Below, piece after piece: positions 1-10,062 of a stretch of DNA of 64,000 nt. Source of the DNA: Coffea arabica (lineage: Eukaryota > Streptophyta > Magnoliopsida > Gentianales > Rubiaceae); contig NC_092323.1 in the NCBI RefSeq assembly GCF_036785885.1, positions 17,988,501-18,052,500 on the forward strand, given 5' to 3'. Under the pieces are notes generated by a model. That model worked only from the letters and a program-made list of their open reading frames with translations, searched no databases and was not told the origin of the DNA. A program made the position numbers and the translations under genes. How positions within the stretch are numbered: position 1 is the stretch's first letter; every line of letters begins with the position of its first letter.

Positions 1-1149
1 TGAGACATTTCTCGTTCTAGGCATTTTCAAAAGGATTTTTCTGATGGGTACCTATGGCACTCGTCAATATACATAAAATTTATATAACCTATCATTTATA
101 TATATACACACACACACTAACAATTATTACCTTTCTTTGCATTTATACGTTTTCCCCTATTAATCTTACTTTTCAAAAAATCTAACACCTAAATTATATC
201 TTAATGGGTGCCGAATGATAGACCATTTTAAAAAATGCAATAGTCATTGTAAGATGCAATTCATTGTGAAAAATTGAGGATCAGGCTTCTCTGCTGTCAC
301 TAGTGGTGATTGTAGGATACAATATAGACACTAATTGAAGGGATATACATACTATTATAACAAATGTAAACACTAACATAACAACATCTAAAACACAATA
401 ATTATTTGTTGTAACATAATAATAAGAGAGAAAATTTATTGTATTTTTACACCTTATTGCGTTAATGTCCAAATTTACTGTATTAATATCCATAGTGTCT
501 ACAGCAGAGGCCCCTGATCCAAAAATTGATAGGTTGATGTCCAAGGTTTATATGGTAATTGGTCATGTTAAGTGTCTTTTTTTTTAATTATGTTTTTCTA
601 CTTCTTTGTCAATTGTCAATTTTATCCATATGTACTGGGAGTACATAAGATTCCTTTGTTTGATCTACTAGGGAGGGAGTATCGGTGCATCGCGCGGGTG
701 TTTGGTGCATGTGATTAAAAAGAATTTTTTATTAAACAAATAATAGTACATTTTGAAAAGAAATAGTCATTAAATATGACAAAACTAATAATAGTATATT
801 CTAATTGCAGCACACACTTGTATACTTTGTTTTATTAATACTTTTATAATTTTACCATTCCTAAAAGGCCTCTACAGATGTCGGTTGAAAATCGTCCAAG
901 AGTAGATATAAATTGTTTTAGACAAAAGAATATTCTCCGTTGGCTAGTTATAGTAACGTGTTAATTGCACAATGTGTTAATATGTTTTTGTGTCAATTGC
1001 ACAAAAAAACCATACTTCAATTAAATGTGTCTATAACATCATTTCAATAATTACACCAACACATAAACTTATATGAGTTGTACTTGATGCAAAAACGGTT
1101 ACAAAATAATTTCATATTCCAAAAATACCCAAATGTCTCCATAAATCAA
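1..1149. other. AT-rich intergenic stretch, no gene seen
   Basis: I see no coding exon with recognisable content here; the short open frames look random. A TA/CA simple repeat lies at about 100-117. A weak Helitron-like 3' end is possible on the minus strand (CTAG at 668-671 beside a GC-rich, poorly paired hairpin at about 683-700), but it is too degenerate to call. The last nine bases (1141-1149) are the left target duplication of the next element. Confidence 0.6.
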
Positions 1150-1921
1150 GGGATAATTTCAGAAACCTCCTCCGAGATTTCTTATAATATCACTCAGCTC
1201 TTCTGAGATTTTTAAAATCTCATTTATCTCTCTTGAATTGACATTTCTTATAACATTTTAACCCCTTTGGAGGAAATACTAGAAAGATAAAACTTTTGTT
1301 CCAATACTACCCTTATATTATCCTACTTATGAAATTTATAACAACAATAAAAAAATAAAATAAGGTTAAATTTTTGTAAGATGTAAATTTATTGACATAA
1401 ACTATTTACTTTAGTTGTATTGGAACAAAAGCAAAATTTACACCTTGAAAAATTCACACGTATGAAGAGATTATTTTAGTTTTCAATACGACTTAAACAA
1501 CACCATGCATTAAAACATATGTTTCAAAAAAATATCTTGACTTCCTTAATTGTAACTGTGCACGAATCTTTTAAGGTGCTAATTACTCTCTAAAATCTTC
1601 CTAGGTAATTGATTTTGATTAGATTTAATTTATTTATATGTTTTGCTATTACACCATGATTCCAATGTAAAGAAATATGGACCATTATTAGTTAGCAATT
1701 TGTTTTTTTAATTTACATTTTTTGCTTCTAAAAATTTTGTTTTGTTTTGCCTTTTTGGTTAAATAGTTATTAGGAGCAAGGGTAGTGTTGTTAATTTATG
1801 ACTTTTGATAGGAATATTTAGTCTTATCAAGTTGACAAGGGAGGTAAATGAGATTTTAAAAAATTGAAAGAAGTTGAGTGATATTATGACAAATCTCAGG
1901 GGAGGTTTCTGAAATTATCCC
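1150..1921. mobile_element. Mutator-type MITE with long TIRs and 9-bp TSD
   Basis: The element starts GGGATAATTTCAGAAACCTC and ends with the inverted copy GAAATTATCCC. The two ends stay recognisably inverted for about 90-100 bp. It is flanked by a perfect 9-bp duplication, ATAAATCAA, at 1141-1149 and 1922-1930. A 9-bp TSD with long terminal inverted repeats is the hallmark of Mutator-like elements (established knowledge). There is no transposase frame inside, so it is non-autonomous. Confidence 0.88.
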
Positions 1922-1930
1922 ATAAATCAA

Positions 1931-3418
1931 ACTTTTAAATGTAGGCATTTCGGTAAATATACCTAAACAAATGTTGCCCTCAATTGTATCAAAAACTTTA
2001 AAAAAAACTACACAATATTCCACATTCCCAAAAAGCCCCTCACGCGATTGAAATTTAAACCCCCTTGATCACAACTCATTCTTATATAGTATAAGGATTT
2101 GGAAGATCTTCTATGTTTTTCCATTTAGAATTTTTTCAAACTAACAAGGTGATAATATACTAAATTTTACAATTCATCTGTGGAAGTTCCAATCCAATCC
2201 AGACAAATCCTTTGTGTCCTTTTGTCTTGTGGTGATTGTAGATGCAAATTAACCACTCCTTTTTGGTCCACATCTGATTGATCTTCTAGTTGGACTGCAG
2301 AACAATAGAATATTGCTGGAGACCATTTAGCTCCTTTAAGCCCTCCATCCATATGCATCCACTGGATAGAAACAGAGGGATTTATGTGAAATGGTTTTTA
2401 TATTAATTCTATTTAATCGTTCATGGTGAAGATGTTGTGACATTTGTATCAAAGATTATCGTGCTTACAAATTCTATATAAGCCTTCCTTTTTTTTTTAA
2501 TGTCCAAATTAAATCTCTGTGTTTCAAAAGTTTTGTAAAATTTTTGTTCGATCCAGCAATAAAACTTTCAAGCAAGGTTTAGACCACGAAGTATTCATAG
2601 ACTGCAAAAATGCAAAATAACTTGATCATGGTTCTTACTTTGCAAGTTGCTGAATTCATGTTAATTAATTTTCACCCACTTAATATTAGCTGGTGATGGT
2701 TTAGTCTCATACATCATTACAACTGCACACAACGGACAGAATCATGCAAATAATAGAAAATTTTAAAGTAATTAAGTTCAAATAAAGATTTTATCATATT
2801 AGTATAAAGCAATGTTTATTCCTAAATGGAAAGCTCAATAATGAATATTTGGTTGGGTAGTTAAGTCCCTGGTTGGCTCCAAGAGTTGTCGGCTTTTGGA
2901 GTTCAATCTGGGATTTGGTTTAATTAATTCAATGAAAAGTCATTTACTGGAGTTGAAAAAATAACTAAAACCATGCTGAAAAATTTTACTAATACTGTCA
3001 TTGAAAGCAATTTAGTTTGTCAAAATTTAAAATAAGAACATTATATAAGTTTGTCTAACGGGTATTAAATGGACACTCACCAAGAGAGGTATCAATTTTA
3101 ATTTTTTTCAAAAATTAAAGTTAAGAAAATGTTTAATGTAAAGGGAATTAAAAATATAAATGTATCATGTATGCATATTATTACATGCTAATTTTTATTT
3201 AAATTTGTTGAGCTAATGGGTGCCCAAACTCTAAAAGGAAAAAAAAAAAAAGGGACATGTAGCAGAATTTTTAAATGCATAAGTGGATTGCCTCTTGATA
3301 TTGATAATTTTTCTCCTTCTATAATCAATAATATTATGCGAAGCTTTTAACTCATATAATCTATCCTTAAATCACTCTTAAAGCAAATCGAAAGAATTAG
3401 GGTTTTTTTCCTCTTCAG
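1931..3418. other. Intergenic stretch, no gene seen; promoter side of the next gene
   Basis: The DNA is AT-rich and I see no supported exon. A segment at about 3040-3230 begins and ends with related words (GTCTAACGGGT and ATGGGTGCCCAA in inverted sense) and may be an old MITE, but I could not fix its ends. The last 100 bases before 3419 should contain the promoter and 5' leader of the cystatin-like gene; no single motif decides it. Confidence 0.5.
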
Positions 3419-4186
3419 ATGGATCCGGGAAAGTTACTTTCCTCCGACGAAGAACTTGGAGTTTATCAACCAGCGGCGGAGGATCGAGGAATCGACGGAG
3501 AAGATGTGTCGGACAAAGACGCCGACCAAGGAAAGCCATCCTCTTCCAGCGAAATGTCATCCCTAAACCGGGATGGACTTCAGTTTGACGACCTCGACGC
3601 CAATTACGAGTCCGGAGAGGATTACGAGTACGTGCTTAGCACCGAGTCCGATTCTGACGGGTCCGAATCCGAGCCCGAGGGGTCGGGGTCAGGGTCCGAG
3701 CCCGAGTCCGACTGGTCCGAACACCACGCTTTCCTGTTCGACCCTTTTTTGGACGAATGGTCTATAAAAAATGAGGAAGAATTGGAGAAATATTATGATG
3801 TGGTATTTGATTTGGAGAAGACAAGAGGCCGTTTTTTTAACTGTCTTGAAGACTTGAAGACTGGTGGCGTTTTCTACAGGAGTGTTAAGAACAGGGTGAA
3901 TACTGCTATTATTCACTATAACAAGAAAAATCAAACTGGCTTTAGAGCAGGCAAGATTTTGAATTGCGTTCTCAATGCAGCTGGGGGTGCCAAGCTCTAT
4001 TTGACCTTTGTGGCCAAGGATTTCAATACTGGTGATGTGCGGGAATTCCAAGCGTGTGTGTATGAATCTGCTGCTGGGGGTGACGCTGATAGAAGGGTCA
4101 ACCTTTGCAGGCTTAAAATTCCTAAGGAGCCATGCGAGGGTGATGGCCGGCAAATGCGTTTGAAGGAGGTTGAATTTCATGATTGA
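3419..4186 (+). CDS. Cystatin-like fold protein, intronless, 255 aa
   Basis: A single uninterrupted frame from ATG at 3419 to TGA at 4186. Residues 1-100 are acidic and serine-rich with SE/SD/GS runs and look disordered. Residues about 110-255 resemble the plant cystatin-related (monellin-fold) family: a helix region (EELEKYYDVVFDLEKTRG), then strands around GFRAGKILNCVLNAAGGAKL, LYLTFVAKDFNTGD and REFQACVYES. The QxVxG inhibitory loop of true phytocystatins is not visible, so protease inhibition is not claimed. Codon use is GC-richer than the surroundings, which fits a real gene. There is no signal peptide; nuclear or cytosolic location is only a guess. Many plant genomes carry multiple lineage-specific proteins of this kind without known function. 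Family assignment is moderate; the existence of the CDS is fairly sure. Confidence 0.8.
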   Translation: MDPGKLLSSDEELGVYQPAAEDRGIDGEDVSDKDADQGKPSSSSEMSSLNRDGLQFDDLDANYESGEDYEYVLSTESDSDGSESEPEGSGSGSEPESDWSEHHAFLFDPFLDEWSIKNEEELEKYYDVVFDLEKTRGRFFNCLEDLKTGGVFYRSVKNRVNTAIIHYNKKNQTGFRAGKILNCVLNAAGGAKLYLTFVAKDFNTGDVREFQACVYESAAGGDADRRVNLCRLKIPKEPCEGDGRQMRLKEVEFHD

Positions 4187-5570
4187 CTTGGGAATTGAGT
4201 GGATGCTACTCATGTGTGTGGGGATTTGAATCTTTGCTGAAATCACTTGGGAATATTGTCCACTTAGATGCTGAAATTATTTTGTTGCTGGTTGCTGGTT
4301 TTGTTTTTGTTGGTGTGGTCGTTGACTCGTAATACTTTGTTGATGATTTGGTCTTTTTGTTTTATGTCTGCGTCTGATGTTTTAAAAAAAAAAAACATAT
4401 AATCTATCCTTGATATCTAAACTAATTTTTTATCCATGTTTAATAGTGTCTTATTGTAAAACTATACTTTTTTTTTTTACAAAATTTAATGACATTTTTT
4501 TTTTCCTTTTAAGTCCATAATAGTGTATTGAAGTTTGAAATTTGCAAGTTATAATCATAGAGTATAAAATACATGTAATTAAATGCCTTAATCTACGTTT
4601 AAAAAGTTAAAATTTTCCAACTAACAAAACATACATAATTAGTTTTTCTTCATTTCTTCTGCAGTTTCTCTTTGCTAAAATTTCACTTTAATGTTGGATT
4701 AAAAACTTTTAGTGTACATAGTTGTGTTTGGATTGCATTTTTCTAGATTTTTTGTAGAAAAATTACTGTAGCGATTTGATATATGTGATGTAAAAAGGTA
4801 ATTGGGAAATGTGTTCACGGGAAACGTAGCAATTTTTCTTTGAAAAATGACTGTCCAAACAAGTTGCTATCCATGGCAATAGTTGGCCAACCTACCTTCT
4901 TTTTGAATTTATCACAGCAAATTATTTTTTGAGCTTAACTGAAAAACATTGATCTAATGTGAATAAGAAAGGCTTTACAATTTATACTAAACCGTATTAG
5001 CGGAAAAAAATGAAAAAATATCTATATTTTGGTTTTAAAAAAAAAAGAAATATAAAAACATCTGAATTTTTAGTCGTCCGCTCTTGGAAAGTTGCAAATT
5101 TGGATAACGTCCTTAGACTTGTTTACAGCAAATAATAAATGACTCACAGCACAGACGTAGGATTACAACATAAAATAAGTTTTTTGTAACTAGAATCTCT
5201 TTTCTTGTAATTAATTAATTTTTCAAATTTGTGCAGTTTTATCTCGTTCTGCATAAAATACACAAATATAAGCCAAAATATAAGCTGTGTCTGATTAGAA
5301 CACTTGCTCAAGCCTAAAACAAATAGTATTACGCTAATCAGACTTCATTACAAATAAATATATATTCACATTGAATATACCACTTCCAAATTAAGCAATG
5401 CAGTTGGCTGCCATTTTAAGAGGGCAATGACCATCTGGAACTGGAATTTGACTAAATTCTCTACAATATAGACAAAGTCCAGCTAAACCAAAGTAGATGC
5501 GAAAAACAGTTTTGTTTGTGTCTCCTTTCATTCATGCGAAAATCCTACAATAACATGACAAAATATTTTA
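4187..5570. other. 3' region of cystatin-like gene and upstream region of gene A
   Basis: No gene is seen. It holds a short MITE (4725-4861). From about 5404 it is clearly similar to 9716-9880, the region upstream of gene B (both contain GGGCAATGACCATCT). The A/B duplication therefore included at least 170 bp of upstream DNA. Confidence 0.6.
4725..4861. mobile_element. Short MITE with TGTTTGGA termini
   Basis: The ends are inverted copies: TGTTTGGATTGCATTTTTC at the left and, on the other strand, TGTTTGGACAGTCATTTTTC at the right. A 5-bp direct repeat AGTTG flanks it (4720-4724 and 4862-4866). Short elements of this type with an internal ACTGTAGC word are common in plant genomes. I cannot assign the superfamily because the TSD length is not decisive. 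Confidence 0.6.
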
Positions 5571-6610
5571 GGGTTAATAACACTTTGCCTCCCTGAATCT
5601 ATGGGGTGTTAACACTTTACCACTCTGTACTTCAAAAAAATATATACTTGCCCCCCAAATGATTATGCTTTGTACTTTTAATTTTGGCTAACTCATGTGC
5701 ATGTTTTCATCTCAAATTACCCCCAAGCTTCCTAATTTTTCAAAAGTCAACTTTTATATTGTTGTATTTTCCTATATTATATTCACCATAATATTCTTTT
5801 ATTGCATGCCATGTTATTGGATTATAGTATAAATTAAATAAAAAAAACTCCCCCAACTGCCACCTTATCCTCGCTCTTTTTCACTACCCTATAGGTGCTC
5901 CCATTGTGACCACTACTATTTCTTATTTAATATAATTTTTTTAAAATATATATAACATTAATAATAATCACAATTATCAGTCTTTTAAATATTTAGCCAA
6001 AAATAACTGCAATTATTAGTCATTTTTTCACATTTGATACTATGCAAAATCTAAATCAATATTTGTGGATTTTTTTTACAAACAATATGCAACGTGTGAC
6101 AAATAAAAAGTCAAGCAAATTGATATAACAAAATCATACTTTTACTGCAAACATAAAAAATTGTCAAGAAAGACTACATTATTTTATCACAATAAAATAC
6201 CATTTTGTTCATTTTAAATTACAATGTATACATACATATTAGTACTATAATACATTATATATAAAGTGGGGGCAGGCTGTAGGTGGTGTCCTATTTATAT
6301 CGATGCTAAATTATACATAAGTGTACACAATGAGTTAATGAAATTGCTGTCAAACATCACATCATGTAGTGGCATAATATTTAATGAATATATAATAAGT
6401 AAATGCAACAAACTAAAAGTTGACCATTGAGAAAATATGAAGACTGGGGGTAATTTGGAAAGAAAATTTTGCACATGGGTTTGAAAAGTACAAATATAAT
6501 TCACTTGGGGGAGCAAAATATATATTTTTAAAATTCAGGGTGGTCAAGTGTTACCACTCGAGTGAGGTTTGTTTGTGTTTTGTTTGGGGGGGGGGGGGGG
6601 GGGGGGGCAG
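5571..6610. mobile_element. MITE inserted just upstream of gene A
   Basis: The left part (5571-5770) and right part (about 6430-6560) are inverted copies over roughly 130-200 bp; TTACCCCCAG-type and TTTTGCTCCCCCAAG-type words pair across the element. A 7-bp direct repeat TATTTTA flanks it (5564-5570 and 6611-6617). The paralogous region upstream of gene B (about 9870-9910) lacks it, which gives an empty site. The right terminus is followed by a run of 22 G, and the outer 35 bp of the left TIR has no clear partner, so the right end may be rearranged. Confidence 0.7.
6586..6607 (+). repeat. Run of 22 consecutive G
   Basis: A pure G homopolymer at the right edge of the MITE, 135 bp upstream of the gene A start codon. 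The run could form G-quadruplex structure in DNA or RNA if transcribed. Its exact length may be an assembly or sequencing uncertainty. Confidence 0.95.
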
Positions 6611-6741
6611 TATTTTATTTTCTCAACTTAGAACCTGAATTTGAATCCTAATGAAGCCCAACTGATCTTCTTTTCCATCTTGCTCTTAAAAGCTTCATGA
6701 AACTCTTTCAAAGTTGAATGATTTAGTCAGAAGGAGACATC

Positions 6742-8967
6742 ATGACTAAGAGAATTCATTTTGATCCTCCTTCGGATGGATTTTTAGACTTCCAAACTGC
6801 AGATGATTACTGCACGTCACATTCTTTACCATTCTGGATGTGCAGATCACCAACAGATTCTGTCTATGAACTTTCTCATTTGCTCTCACCCAACAATTCA
6901 ACATCTTCTCCATCGTCCTCAAGATTTCAAGCAAACGAAGATGGTAGAGAAGTGCTGATGGAGCTAATAGAAAACATGCCTGAGTCATCCTACGAATTGT
7001 CCCTCAGAGACATTATAGATTACCAGCAAAACCTCGAAGAAGAGGCACAAGAGGAGCTGATGATCATGGAAAGAGATTCAGTCCCTAACGCTAAGGTTGT
7101 CGTGAAAAAGAATACAAATTCGAGCACCAGAGTTCAATCCTCACAAAGCGGAAGCAATAGTATGAACATCAGAGTTTTCTTGTTAAAGATATTCATCCCA
7201 GTGCCTCTTGGTTTCAAGGCAAAGGGAGGCAATAAAAGAAGTTCCTCAAGGATTACTTCAAGATCATCATTTGATGGATCTGAGAAACCAATGGCAAAGG
7301 TTCGGTAAACGGTGAAAATGGCCTTTTCAAAGAAAAGGGATAGCAAGACATGTGAGAGTTTGAACAAAAGCATAAATAACAATAGAACCAGCAAAAGCAG
7401 GTAATTTCCAGCAATATTCCTTGTGAAAACCAATGGTTTTTTTTTTTTTTGTAGTTTCTTGGCACTGAATTTACACCATGCCTTGAAATAACATTAACTC
7501 ATCGTTTATAGCAAGTCATTAGATGTCTGAAGTAGTACAATTTGGAAGTATAATGGATTTTCTTGGTGAAAGTTGAAATGATTAAATTGGTTTTAGGGGT
7601 CAAATGTTTTGTTACCTTGTAATATCTGGAATCAGAGCTGCAATTTACCTAATGAAACATAAACTAAAGCTTGAAGAGAACAAGTTTTACGCTTGTTGAT
7701 AGTCTCTTTCAGGATGTCATATGGGTTATAATTAAGCATAGCAAAATTCTATAGCAAATTCGCTGTCACAGATGTATCAAACAGAAAAACGGCATCATAA
7801 ATTTGGGGCCAGAATATCCTATATTACTAGGTGAAACTGTGTAGTACAAAACAAGAGCATTAACTATATGTGGTGTGCAAATGTACAGAACATTAAATTA
7901 ATTTTGTCTATTAGTGATGCAAATTAGAATTCTGGAATGACCTTTCAGAGTTCTTTCTATACAATTTAAAGCCGAAAACTGCAATGAAAGTGCTCAAGTT
8001 TTTGTACTCTTTCCATCCCACTAACCTTGTCAAGTTTTATTTATTCAATTGAATTTCTCAATCTTCAAAACTCTATATGTTCTTTTCATATTTTTTAAGT
8101 TTTTCTGAATTCCGAATTTCTATGTTTGTAGGGCTTCATGCCCTACTTAGTAAAATATAGTAAAATAATAAAAAGAAATATTGTATATAGTCATATTATA
8201 TGAATTATTTCTCAAAAGTACGATTAAAGTTTCAGCTTATAAAATAAGCCAGGCAAAATTACACATAAATAACAGTATAGAATGATGCCAATAAGTTTGA
8301 AAAGAATCGAACTAAAATTATGCTTTCATTTACTATGATTTTTAGATGTTAAACTATATTAATATTAGTTTTAATTCACTCATAATTTTTGGATGAGATA
8401 TTATGTCATCGTGTTTTATCAAAAGTTTTTAATTATATGCATATAGATGGAAAAGGTTACCATGTAAGTCTTTTTTTTTTTTTTTTCATATCTCATAAGA
8501 TACATATTTGTTGCAACAAAGATTTTAAAATATTGTCATAAATTTAAGTATTATTCGTGAGGTATAATACATGAAAAATTTATTATTCATTTCTTAAATC
8601 CCACTCTTCCTTACTAGAAAAGACTTTATCAAAACTTGTTTTATACTTTTGCAGAAAAGTATAAATATTTTTAGAGCATTTAAAAAATACACATAATACA
8701 AGAGTTCTTTCGAATTATATTTACCAACGTCTACTAGTCGAGTATAATATGAATATTTAATAGATTGCATGCATGAAAACTTTACTATTTATGGTCAAAT
8801 TAATTACTTCTGAAATTTATATAAATGAATATATGCTATTGATTACATGAAAAGTCTCACCATTAAACAAACTTTTTCATTTGCTGTGCAGCGTGGTGAA
8901 GACCAACTCTCTATCTTGTTGGCAGTTCCTCAGCAGAAAAGTTTCAAACCAAAGTAGCCACGAATAA
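6742..8967 (+). CDS. Family member A: uncharacterised plant protein, in-frame stop or alternative donor
   Basis: I do not recognise a named function. Exon 1 runs from ATG 6742. By alignment to member B, the coding part continues to a donor at 7400|7401 (GCAG|GTAATT). Exon 2 is 8892-8967 after TTTGCTGTGCAG and adds a short tail containing SCWQFLSRK. An in-frame TAA at 7306-7308 interrupts this model, yet the frame after it (MAFSKKRDSKTCES) still matches B. The TAA overlaps a good donor (TTCG|GTAAAC, 7304|7305) with the same intron phase, so splicing there would skip 32 codons and the stop. Conserved blocks: VLMELIENMPESSYELSLRD (about residues 73-92) and RVFLLKIFIPVPLGFK (about 149-164), then a Ser/Arg-rich stretch. 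The leader shares with B a three-codon ATG ATT TAG upstream frame (6718-6726). Confidence 0.7.
7401..8891 (+). other. Intron of member A (about 1.5 kb)
   Basis: The intron is bounded by GCAG|GTAATT and TGTGCAG|C. It is AT-rich and I find no other gene in it. The segment around 7690 (ACGCTTGTTGATAGTCTC) matches the region of member B that carries a SINE and therefore represents the empty target site. Confidence 0.65.
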
Positions 8968-10062
8968 TGACAGATCTCTTTCTTGTTGCAGATACAGTAT
9001 AGCTCAATCTTTGGAGACAAGACTTAGTCCAACCCCTTTTTTGACAATGTTATTAGTTCAATAAAGTTCAATGATTTATTTTCTCGAATAGTTTGTGTCA
9101 AATGTATAAGACTTCAGCATATTTAATTTAGATCTTATAAGATACACATAAACAAAGTTCACTTTTAAAGTATTGGCAAATCTAAAAGCCTATATTTGAA
9201 GGTTCAATTGGATATATTCTGAAGGAAAAAACTTGAATTTTACAAGAAAGAAAAGAACTTGAACTTCAATTTTCTAATTGATTGATATGTGGTCACGTAT
9301 ACTTACTATACACAAAGAAAAGGTCAATCCACAAAATTCCAAGTTGCATGCAAGATTGATCAAATAGCCTATAAACACTAGCAATTTAACTAGAAAGATA
9401 TTTTTAAGACCTCTGGTTCAATAGTCTAATCTCAACACATGATCTGTTATCATGAATACTGAAAAATGTACGTCTAAGAAAAGTTACTCAAAGTAATAAA
9501 AATAATCCGGTAGTTCATTTGGACTTCTAACGCTATTATATATCAACTTGTTTGAAATCCTAAATTATTGATTTCCAATCTTTTCAAAGAGCACTATAAT
9601 CTAATCCCTTATTAATTCAAACATTCGTGGTCAACACAAATTAATACCAAATTGACTAAATGGTAAAGAAATCCACTCAGAAGAAGAAAATTTTGGATGA
9701 AGAAAACAAATGTAGATGGTTGCCAGTTGCCATTTCAAAAGGGCAATGACCATCTAGAAACAAGAATTGACGAATTGCTCTAAAGAGTAAATTAGTCCAA
9801 CAAACCCAACGTACACGCCAAACCGGTGCTGTTTGCATCTCCTTTTAGCCACACAAAAAACCCACATTAACAAGAAATAAACTTTTACACACACACACAC
9901 ACACACATATAGTTCTCTTCCTAGAACCAGAATTCGATTCTTGAAGCCCAATTGATCTTCTTTCCCGTCTTGCTGTCTCTCTAAAATTACCAACTAAGGA
10001 TTGATACTTTGAGTCAAGAAAATCTTTGAAAGTTGAATGATTTAGTACTAGAGGGAGGTACG
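8968..10062. promoter_or_regulatory. Upstream region and leader of member B, with (AC)10
   Basis: No gene is seen. From about 9716 it is similar to the DNA upstream of member A. It carries an (AC)10 microsatellite at 9887-9906, about 155 bp before the ATG. The last 110 bp of leader share AAGCCCAA(C/T)TGATCTTCTTT and AAAGTTGAATGATTTAGT with member A, including the tiny ATG ATT TAG frame at 10037-10045. No TATA box could be assigned with confidence. Confidence 0.55.

Noticed and set aside
668-700. Possible Helitron 3' end on the minus strand (CTAG plus GC-rich word)
   Set aside because: The hairpin pairs at only about four of seven positions, too weak to support.
3689-4246. 185-residue minus-strand frame overlapping the cystatin-like gene
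   Set aside because: It is antisense to a well-supported coding frame and its residues match no family; it is a shadow.
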